Origin: Aestuariivirga litoralis
Lineage (GTDB): Bacteria; Pseudomonadota; Alphaproteobacteria; Rhizobiales; Aestuariivirgaceae
DNA length: 32,419 bases
Direction: 5' to 3'
Assembly: GCF_003234965.1 (NCBI RefSeq)
Contig: NZ_QKVK01000017.1
Coordinates: forward strand, 1 to 32,419
The translations under genes were made by a program, and so were the position numbers. Shown one piece after another: positions 24,297 through 32,419 of this stretch. Numbering within the stretch: position 1 is the stretch's first letter; each line of letters begins with the position of its first letter. The notes under the pieces were generated by a model. It had not been told where the DNA came from, ran no database searches, and saw nothing but the letters and a program-made list of their open reading frames with translations.

Positions 24297-26714
24297 ATGA
24301 AATCGCACTACAGGGTGGCCGTCATCGGGGGCGGCGTGGTGGGGGCGTCGGTTCTCTATCACCTCGCCAAGCTCGGCTGGGCCGACGCGGTGCTGCTCGA
24401 GCGGTCGGTGCTGACGGCGGGTTCGAGCTGGCATGCGGCGGGAGGCTTCCACGCACTGAATGCCGATCCCAATATCGCCGCCCTGCAGGCCTATACTATC
24501 GACCTCCTGTCCGAGATCGAGAAGGAGTCCGGGCAAAGCGTCGGCATGCACATGACGGGTGGCTATTCGGTCGCCTCTGCGCCGGAACGCTGGGAGTGGC
24601 TGCAGGCCTCCTACCGCGTGTTCCAGACCATGGGCATCGAGGACGTGCGGCTCGCAACGGCCGAGGAGGTGCGCGAGGCCTGCCCGCTGTTCGACACCGG
24701 TGATGTGCTCGGCGCGCTTTACGCCGAGCGTGAAGGCTATATCGATCCATCTGGGGTGGTGCATGCCTACGCCAAGGCCGCGCGCCTGCGCGGCGCCACC
24801 GTGGTCGAGCATAACCGTGTGCTGGAACTCCACCCGAGGCCCGATGGCAGCTGGTCCATCGTGACCGAAAAGGGCACCATCACCGCCGAGCATGTGGTGA
24901 ATGCCGGTGGCCTCTGGGCCAAGCAGGTCGGCCGCATGGCGGGTATCGAACTGCCGCTGACGCCGATGGAACATCACTATTTCATCACCGAGTCGATCCC
25001 CGAGATCCAGGCGATGGACCGCGAGATCCCGATGATGATCGATCTCGAAGGCTTCACCTATGTGCGGCAGGAGGGCAAGGGCCTGCTCGTCGGCATCTAT
25101 GAGCAGAACTACAAGCACTGGAACATGGATGGGGCACCCTGGGACTATGGCTTCGATCTGATCCAGGAAGACATCGACCGCATTTCGGACGAGCTTGCCT
25201 TCGTCTACAAGCGCTATCCGGTAATGAACCACACCGGCATCAAGCGTTGGGTCAATGGCGCCTTCACCTTCTCGCCGGATGGAAATCCGCTGGTCGGGCC
25301 GGTCCGTGGATTGAGGAATTACTGGACCGCCTGCGGCGTCATGGCGGGCTTCCTGCAAGGTGGTGGCGTCGGCAAGTCGCTGGCCGAATGGATGGTGCAG
25401 GGAGAACCGCAGGCCGACATCTATGGCATGGACATAGCGCGCTACGGGGCCTTCGCCGAGAATCGCGAGTTCATCCGCCAGACCACGGGACAATTCTATT
25501 CTCGCCGCTTCGTGATGTCCTATCCCAATGAACAATTGTGGGCCGGCCGTCCGCTCAAGACGGCAGGCGCCTATCAGGACATGACGGAGGCCGGTGCGCG
25601 CTGGGGGTGTTCCTGGGGTCTCGAGGTGCCGCTCTATTTCGCACCGGAGGGCTTCGCGGAAAATCCGACACTCAAGCGCTCGAATGCCTTCGACATCGTG
25701 GGCGAGGAGTGCCGCAGGGTGCGTGAGGGTGTTGGCGTTCTCGATATCTCGGGCTTCTCGCGCTATGAGGTGACGGGGCCTGCCGCCGAAGCCTGGCTCG
25801 ACCAGCTCCTGGCCTGCAAGCTGCCGGGGCCGGGCCGCGCCAGGCTGGCGCCGATGCTGGGTCATGATGGCCGGCTCAAGGGCGATCTCACCGTTTTCAA
25901 CTGGGGCGACGGATCCTGGTGGCTGATGGGTTCCTATTATCTCCGGCAGTGGCACATGCGCTGGTTCGATGACCACCGGACTGAGGGTGTGGAGGTCAGG
26001 GACATCTCTGATCTCGTCACTGGCTTCTCGCTGTCCGGCCCCAATTCGCATGCGCTGCTCGCCCGGCTGACGAGTGATGACATCTCGTCCAAGGCTCTGC
26101 CTTTCCTCGGCTGCAGAAAGCTCGATGTGGGCCTGCACCGCACGCGTGTCGGCCGCCTTTCGGTCGTGGGCGAGCTGGGTTACGAGATCAACTGCTCCGC
26201 CGTCGAGCATGCGCGCTTGCGCCGGGTCCTGCTGGAGGCGGGCCGCGATCTGGGCGTCGTCGAATATGGCTACAACGCGCTTCTCTCCATGCGCCTCGAG
26301 AAGAGCTTCGGCATCTGGTCGGCAGAATTCCGCCAGGGCTATACGCCGGGCATGACCGGCATGGACCGCTTCATCGCCTTCGACAAGCAGGACTTCGTCG
26401 GCCGTGGGCCGGCTCTGAAGGAACGTGACGACGGCGCCAGGACGCTGCTGGTGACGCTGGAGATCGAGGCGACGGATGCCGATGCCTCGGGCTATGAGCC
26501 CGTGTGGCAAGGATCGAAGCGCGTGGGCTATGTCACCTCCGGTGGCTATGGCCACACCGTGAAGAAGAGCCTTGCCCTGGCGCTTGTGGATCGCGATGCC
26601 GCGCAAGCAGGGACAGAACTAGCCGTGCATGTGGTGGGCCAAGAGCGCAAGGCACGGGTCATCCCTGCCTCGCCTTATGATCCCGAGAGCAGGGCGATGC
26701 GCGTCAGGTTCTAG
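24297..26714 (+). CDS. DMGDH/sarcosine dehydrogenase-like FAD-GcvT fusion
   Basis: An 805-residue enzyme with an N-terminal FAD-dependent oxidoreductase (residues 5-370) and a C-terminal folate-binding GcvT region (about 420-800). The dinucleotide loop is VAVIGGGVVGASVLYHLAKLG. The segment TAGSSWHAAGG carries the histidine that binds FAD covalently in dimethylglycine dehydrogenase. GNPLVGPVRGLRNYWTACG closes the FAD domain. The GcvT part includes VLDISGFSRYEVTGPAAEAW and GYGHTVKKSLALALVDRD. The family oxidatively removes N-methyl groups and passes the carbon to tetrahydrofolate; the true substrate (dimethylglycine, sarcosine or another N-methyl compound) is not decided. ATG 24297 follows GGAG. 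The 3' end overlaps the opposite-strand SorC gene by 11 bases. Confidence 0.9.
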   Translation: MKSHYRVAVIGGGVVGASVLYHLAKLGWADAVLLERSVLTAGSSWHAAGGFHALNADPNIAALQAYTIDLLSEIEKESGQSVGMHMTGGYSVASAPERWEWLQASYRVFQTMGIEDVRLATAEEVREACPLFDTGDVLGALYAEREGYIDPSGVVHAYAKAARLRGATVVEHNRVLELHPRPDGSWSIVTEKGTITAEHVVNAGGLWAKQVGRMAGIELPLTPMEHHYFITESIPEIQAMDREIPMMIDLEGFTYVRQEGKGLLVGIYEQNYKHWNMDGAPWDYGFDLIQEDIDRISDELAFVYKRYPVMNHTGIKRWVNGAFTFSPDGNPLVGPVRGLRNYWTACGVMAGFLQGGGVGKSLAEWMVQGEPQADIYGMDIARYGAFAENREFIRQTTGQFYSRRFVMSYPNEQLWAGRPLKTAGAYQDMTEAGARWGCSWGLEVPLYFAPEGFAENPTLKRSNAFDIVGEECRRVREGVGVLDISGFSRYEVTGPAAEAWLDQLLACKLPGPGRARLAPMLGHDGRLKGDLTVFNWGDGSWWLMGSYYLRQWHMRWFDDHRTEGVEVRDISDLVTGFSLSGPNSHALLARLTSDDISSKALPFLGCRKLDVGLHRTRVGRLSVVGELGYEINCSAVEHARLRRVLLEAGRDLGVVEYGYNALLSMRLEKSFGIWSAEFRQGYTPGMTGMDRFIAFDKQDFVGRGPALKERDDGARTLLVTLEIEATDADASGYEPVWQGSKRVGYVTSGGYGHTVKKSLALALVDRDAAQAGTELAVHVVGQERKARVIPASPYDPESRAMRVRF

Positions 26715-27690
26715 GTGTCATTTCCTGCGGCCTTGCTTCACTGGCCAGGCGCTCTGCCACCAGTTCGTCGGTGACCAGCACCTGCGGCTTGAGCAGCCGC
26801 AGCGCGCCGCGGATGACGCCATATTTCTGCCAGCCTCCCGAAGCGAGCACGATCTTGCGGGCGCCGTGGAGATCGCGCGGGTCCACCGCAATGACGCGCC
26901 TGTTGATCTCGTGGTCGATGATGTTGCCGTCGGCATCGATGAAACGGCAGAGCACGTCACCCACTGCACCGGCACCCTGGAGAGCCGCGAACTCGTTGCG
27001 CTCCAGCAGGACGTATTCGGAGAAGGTGGAGACCGGCGACAGATCGCCCACGCTCAGGATCGCAAGGTCCAGCCGCTTTGCGCGGCGGAAGATTTCCTCG
27101 ATGCCGGGATGGGCCAGAAGGGCCTCGCGCGTGCGCACGTCGGGCGCGAAGACCGGGGCTGCCATGAGATAACACTCGGCCGACAGCCGGTCGGCCAGCC
27201 GCCAGGAGAATTCCGACGGGTTGGCGCCGCTCACCCGCGTCAGGCCGCCAAGCATGGAAAGCACGCTGACGCCACTCTTCTCACGGTGTTCGATGGCGGG
27301 CAGGCTGGCCGAGAGCGTGCGGCCCCAACCAAGACCGATCGTCGCGTCATCGGGGATATTGTCGTTCAGGTATTCGCCGAGGGCTGCGCCGATCAGCTGG
27401 TTGGTCGCGGCCGCGTCCTGGGGATTGGGGATCACGATGGCGCGCTCGAGGCCATATCGCGTTTCCAGCGCACGCTCCAGTGCCACGCACTTGGTGAGCT
27501 TGGTGGTGACCCGGATCTGCACCATGCCGTTCTGTCGTGAACTGGCGAGGATGCGCAGCACGCGCGAGCGGCTGAGCCCAAGCGTTTCGGAAATCTTGTC
27601 CTGCGTGAGGCCTTCCATGTAATAGAGCCACGCGACCTTGGTCTTGAGATCGTCGCCGATGTCGCCCTGGCCGCCGCGCTCCACGCCCAT
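26704..27690 (-). CDS. SorC/DeoR-type sugar-binding transcriptional regulator
   Basis: A 328-residue regulator. The N-terminal helix-turn-helix (residues 15-55) contains YMEGLTQDKISETLGLSRSR, typical of SorC proteins. The large C-terminal domain is the phosphosugar-isomerase-like effector domain, with LGWGRTLSASLPAI, VLSMLGGL, VFAPDVRTREALLAHPGI and IAVDPRDLHGARKIVLASGG. The family senses phosphorylated sugars; the ligand is unknown. ATG 27690 has GGGGAA upstream. It is convergent with and overlaps the DMGDH-like gene by 11 bases. It lies 107 bp downstream of msrQ on the same strand. Its target operon may lie outside this window, or be the pentose importer about 20 kb away, for which there is no direct evidence. 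Confidence 0.9.
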   Translation of the reverse strand: MGVERGGQGDIGDDLKTKVAWLYYMEGLTQDKISETLGLSRSRVLRILASSRQNGMVQIRVTTKLTKCVALERALETRYGLERAIVIPNPQDAAATNQLIGAALGEYLNDNIPDDATIGLGWGRTLSASLPAIEHREKSGVSVLSMLGGLTRVSGANPSEFSWRLADRLSAECYLMAAPVFAPDVRTREALLAHPGIEEIFRRAKRLDLAILSVGDLSPVSTFSEYVLLERNEFAALQGAGAVGDVLCRFIDADGNIIDHEINRRVIAVDPRDLHGARKIVLASGGWQKYGVIRGALRLLKPQVLVTDELVAERLASEARPQEMTPRT

Positions 27691-27796
27691 CTGCCATTCC
27701 CCTGACTTGCCAGCGGGTCATAGCAGGGAGAAGGCGTTCTCCGCAAATCAGCCCCGTGCCGCGCGACCTGCTGGTGAGACTGCCGCTGTTCGTCCC

Positions 27797-28675
27797 TCAG
27801 GTGTTGCCCGTCAGGGGTACACGAGCCTGTCCGCCGGGTCCGTTGCGACGGCCACCCAGTGGCGGCAGACGTCGGGCGGCCTCGACGAGGATGCCGAGGC
27901 CCAGCGCTGCCAGCAGAACCAGCAAGGCAGGGCGCAGGCCACTGCCCGGGTGCAGGTTGGCAGCAAGCACCCGCCAGGGGTCCACCCCCGTGGCAAGTCC
28001 GTACCACGCAAATTCCGTTACGACCGTCGCTGCGGCACCGGCCACGGCAATGGCGGCGAGCAGCACAAGGCCCAGCGGCCGCCGCAGACGGAAGGCCAGC
28101 CGGTACAGCATCAGCGTCAGGAACAGGCCCGCCATCAGCGTTGCCTCGCTGGCGTCGATCTTCGACTGCATGAAGAAGTGGAGAATCGCCAATGCGGCAA
28201 TCGCATAGACAAGACGGTGCAACCGCTTCCACCAGAGACCCAGGCGCGACACCATGGCATCCGTGGAGGTTGCGGCCAGAATGGCCAACCCGGCCAAGGC
28301 GGTGAATCCGATTGTCAGATAATAGCGGCTGAAGATCTCGCGCACCGCAAAGGCAATATCGAACTTCACGCTGGCGATGTAGAGCAGCAGATGAGCCGCT
28401 GCCCAGGCGAAGGCGCCCACACCCAACATCCGGCGGATCAGTGCAAGGCGGTTCCACCGCAACAGCCGTTGCAACGGCGTCAGCGCCAGGGCAGCAACGA
28501 GGAAGCGCACCGCCCACTGGCCGGTGACGTGCAACGCCTCGGTCATGGCCCGGGGCCCAAGGTCGTGGCTGGCGGCCCGCCAGAGCAGCCACAGGGCAGG
28601 GGCGAGCAGCAGCAGCAGACAGCCTGTCTTGATCGGCGAAAAACGGCCTGTCCGGTCGGTCAGCAGGAACATCAT
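27797..28675 (-). CDS. msrQ: MsrQ/YedZ heme-binding membrane subunit
   Basis: About 292 residues with six to eight transmembrane helices of the ferric-reductase-like MsrQ family. MsrQ is a b-heme protein that passes electrons from the respiratory chain to MsrP, the periplasmic methionine sulfoxide reductase. Family stretches are [42 protein letters not shown] and [22 protein letters not shown], with the heme histidines. The C-terminus is about 60 residues longer than in E. coli YedZ and holds extra helices. Start choice: ATG 28675 or 28672 begins just before the first helix but lacks a clear ribosome-binding site; TTG 28711 is less likely. msrP, its usual operon partner, is absent here. Instead the cytoplasmic-type msrB lies divergently 130 bp away. 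Confidence 0.88.
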   Translation of the reverse strand: MMFLLTDRTGRFSPIKTGCLLLLLAPALWLLWRAASHDLGPRAMTEALHVTGQWAVRFLVAALALTPLQRLLRWNRLALIRRMLGVGAFAWAAAHLLLYIASVKFDIAFAVREIFSRYYLTIGFTALAGLAILAATSTDAMVSRLGLWWKRLHRLVYAIAALAILHFFMQSKIDASEATLMAGLFLTLMLYRLAFRLRRPLGLVLLAAIAVAGAAATVVTEFAWYGLATGVDPWRVLAANLHPGSGLRPALLVLLAALGLGILVEAARRLPPLGGRRNGPGGQARVPLTGNT

Positions 28676-28733
28676 GTCATATTGCAGATTTGCGGCTCCC
28701 TGTCGCGTCAACTCCCATCACGCTTTCGGCATG

Positions 28734-28761
28734 GCCGGGAATTGCACTGGCGATTCCCGGC
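28734..28761. promoter_or_regulatory. Perfect inverted repeat between msrQ and msrB
   Basis: GCCGGGAAT (28734-28742) and ATTCCCGGC (28753-28761) form a perfect 9-bp inverted repeat with a 10-nt centre in the divergent msrQ-msrB spacer. The centre-to-centre spacing is 19 bases, close to two helical turns, as expected for a dimeric repressor or activator site. It could also fold as a leader hairpin before msrB. Confidence 0.45.
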
Positions 28762-28805
28762 GTGGCGACAGATATGCTAGCCTGACGTCGAGAACGGAGA
28801 CCATC

Positions 28806-29225
28806 GTGAGCCAGTCACAGACACCCTCGCCCTTCCCATTTCAACGCACGGATGCCGAGTGGCGCGCCATCCTGACGCCTGAGCAGTATGCCGTGATGCG
28901 CGGCCATGGCACGGAACGCCCCGGCAGCTGCGCTCTGCTTCGCGAGAAGCGCGCGGGTCGCTTTCTGTGTGCCGGCTGTGGAACCAGCCTTTTCGAGTCC
29001 CAGGAGAAGTTCGAGAGCGGCACCGGTTGGCCGAGCTTCACTGTACCTGTCGAAGGAGCGGTCGCCACCAGCACCGACCGCAGCTATGGAATGGTCCGCA
29101 CCGAAGTCCATTGCGCGACCTGTGGTAGCCATCTGGGGCACGTCTTCGAGGATGGCCCTCCACCCACTTACCTGCGCTACTGCATCAACGGCGTGGCGCT
29201 GACCTTCGAGCCGACCCACTCGTAA
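28806..29225 (+). CDS. msrB: Peptide-methionine (R)-S-oxide reductase
   Basis: A 139-residue MsrB that reduces the R form of methionine sulfoxide in proteins with thioredoxin. Four zinc cysteines are present as CAGC (55, 58) and CATC (103, 106). The catalytic Cys126 lies in [10 protein letters not shown], and the substrate loop is GTGWPSF. The start is GTG 28806 with GGAG upstream, giving a compact protein with no signal peptide, so it acts in the cytoplasm. The longer open frame reaching 28524 overlaps msrQ and is rejected. It is divergent from msrQ, so the two methionine-repair genes share a control region. A TetR gene follows 97 bp later on the same strand. Confidence 0.96.
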   Translation: MSQSQTPSPFPFQRTDAEWRAILTPEQYAVMRGHGTERPGSCALLREKRAGRFLCAGCGTSLFESQEKFESGTGWPSFTVPVEGAVATSTDRSYGMVRTEVHCATCGSHLGHVFEDGPPPTYLRYCINGVALTFEPTHS

Positions 29226-29322
29226 TGGACACCGCGGCGCCTGAGCGTCTCTCCTCCCTTTCGTGGTTGCGCGCTACATGTTATGCGGCGGGCATCATTC
29301 GATTTGCGGGAATTCAACGACC

Positions 29323-29955
29323 ATGGCAGCCCCCAGGAACAGCGCCCGCAAGCGCGCCGAGCGCGAGTCGCCGGAGCATCGCCGCAGCCTCATTCTGAAG
29401 GCTGCCCGCACCTGCCTGAGCGAGAAAGGCATGCGGGGGTTCACTCTCAAGAACGTTGCAGCCGAGGCTAAGGTGTCGATCAGCCTTCTGTCGCATTATT
29501 TCGGCAGCGTGGAAGAGCTGCTCAAGTCCGTCTTCCGCTCCGTGCTGTTCGAGGAACGGCCCGTCGAATACCGCAAGCCCAAGACCCTCGCCGACGCAAT
29601 TTCCAACCTGCAGGACATCGTCTCCAAGAATTTCGATCCTGACTACTATTCACGCCGCAATCTTCTGGTGTGGCTGCCGATCTACGAGGAGATGCTCCTC
29701 AACACCCGCACCCGTCGATCACTTGACGGAATTGAACAGGAACTGGCGCGCGAGGTTGCCCGCGCGGTGTCGGATGTGGCGCGGTTTCGCAAGTCGGAGG
29801 TGGATGTGGACGGGTTTGCCTATGAATTCCTGGCCTTCCTCGATGGCTTGTGGATCCGCTGGTGCCTCTCTGACCGGCGCGATACCCGGCGCGAGCGCTC
29901 CGCCGCCTTTCGCTTCCTCGAAACCGCGCTGGGGCCGCTGGGTGTCGTCACTTAG
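29323..29955 (+). CDS. TetR-family regulator (BetI-like C-terminal domain)
   Basis: A 210-residue repressor. The N-terminal helix-turn-helix lies at about residues 17-62 (HRRSLILKAARTCLSEKGMRG followed by TLKNVAAEAKVSISLLSHYF). The C-terminal helical domain resembles the BetI-type C-terminal family, with LLVWLPIYEEMLLNTRTRRS and a conserved end, FLAFLDGLWIRWCLS. BetI itself senses choline. The DMGDH-like gene about 3 kb upstream acts in betaine-type demethylation, so a link is conceivable but unproved. ATG 29323 is chosen with a weak GGAA upstream; GTG 29263 would add twenty non-conserved residues. It follows msrB on the same strand and may be transcribed with it. Confidence 0.88.
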   Translation: MAAPRNSARKRAERESPEHRRSLILKAARTCLSEKGMRGFTLKNVAAEAKVSISLLSHYFGSVEELLKSVFRSVLFEERPVEYRKPKTLADAISNLQDIVSKNFDPDYYSRRNLLVWLPIYEEMLLNTRTRRSLDGIEQELAREVARAVSDVARFRKSEVDVDGFAYEFLAFLDGLWIRWCLSDRRDTRRERSAAFRFLETALGPLGVVT

Positions 29956-30292
29956 GCGGGGCGGCCGCACGTCCCCGGCAACCAGTGCTGGCAGTGGGCG
30001 TGCCATTCGGAATCATTCGCTTAACCATGATCACTGCAAAGTTAGCATGACTCTAGGTCAGCCTACTTGGTCTGCGGCAGTGCAGAGGACAGGCTGGAGG
30101 ATCTCCACATGGAAGAAATAACATAGAACATACAATAGCTTGAGGGGGATGCGGGGTCTCCGGAAGGCGTGCGGGCGCCGCGTTAGGCATAAACTTACTA
30201 TATCACTCACTCCAGTTGACCGTCCTGCAACCGTTTACTAACGGCTGGTACGTAGTTTTTCCTACGTAGCAATGGTCAGTTGAAGGTGGTTT
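29956..30292. other. Long leader/promoter region of the collagen-like gene
   Basis: This spacer has no credible gene and is visibly more AT-rich than its surroundings. Two hairpins lie close together before the start codon: CCGTT/AACGG (30231-30244, loop TACT) and TACGTAG/CTACGTA (30249-30268, loop tttttc). A possible -35 TTGACC lies at 30216 without a good -10 at the right distance. AAGGTGG just before ATG 30293 is a good ribosome-binding site. The hairpins could be operators or leader RNA structures. Confidence 0.45.

Positions 30293-32419
<2,127 letters not shown>

Noticed and set aside
24189-26606. An 805-codon minus-strand frame opposite the DMGDH-like gene
   Set aside because: It is a shadow of a GC-rich gene with strong third-position bias: histidine- and arginine-rich, no recognisable domain. 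The plus strand encodes a clear two-domain enzyme.

Overview
The window is GC-rich, gene-dense chromosomal DNA from an alphaproteobacterium, most likely of the Rhizobiales (Hyphomicrobiales) type. I infer this from protein style (CUT2-type sugar ABC genes, a GcvT-fused dimethylglycine-dehydrogenase-like enzyme, a cyclase-TolB-TPR protein, a SulP-cNMP fusion, a DUF1127 protein). Two perfect matches to the alphaproteobacterial general-stress (EcfG) promoter, GGAAC-N16/17-CGTT, and a GC-rich palindrome of the kind common between genes in this class agree with it. The genus cannot be fixed from sequence alone. No rRNA, tRNA, transposase, phage gene or CRISPR array was seen.

Layout. 1-2024: a flavin reductase translationally coupled to a DNA photolyase. 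2105-8397: a CUT2-type ABC importer (binding protein, double ATPase, permease) divergent from mtnK, with mtnA convergent to it; together they look like an uptake and activation module for methylthioribose or a related pentose. 8444-8674: a tiny disordered protein behind an EcfG promoter. 9019-12563: a GH43-like propeller protein, then a glycosyltransferase and UDP-galactopyranose mutase (galactofuranose supply) behind a second EcfG promoter and closed by a clear terminator. 12587-15611: an SRAP DNA-protein crosslink protein, a class III cyclase-TolB-TPR protein and a small secreted protein. 15737-20460: an octaheme c-type cytochrome with HEAT and TPR repeats, a periplasmic arylsulfatase and a divergent Crp/Fnr regulator. 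20470-24060: a SulP anion transporter with STAS and cyclic-nucleotide domains, a DUF1127 protein and a second Crp/Fnr regulator. 24297-27690: a DMGDH-like demethylase overlapping tail to tail with a SorC regulator. 27797-29955: msrQ divergent from msrB, then a TetR regulator. 30293 to the window end: the start of a very long secreted collagen-like protein.

Two themes recur. One is sulfur: methylthioribose salvage, sulfatase plus SulP carrier, and methionine sulfoxide repair. The other is cyclic-nucleotide-type signalling: one cyclase-like protein and three cNMP-fold proteins within about 11 kb. Both themes are inferences from gene content and position. The best candidates for undescribed biology are the proposed methylthioribose importer with a Shine-Dalgarno-masking hairpin before mtnA, the stress-promoter-driven galactofuranose genes, the octaheme-HEAT-TPR cytochrome behind a strong terminator, and the proline-poor collagen array that shows segmental duplication.
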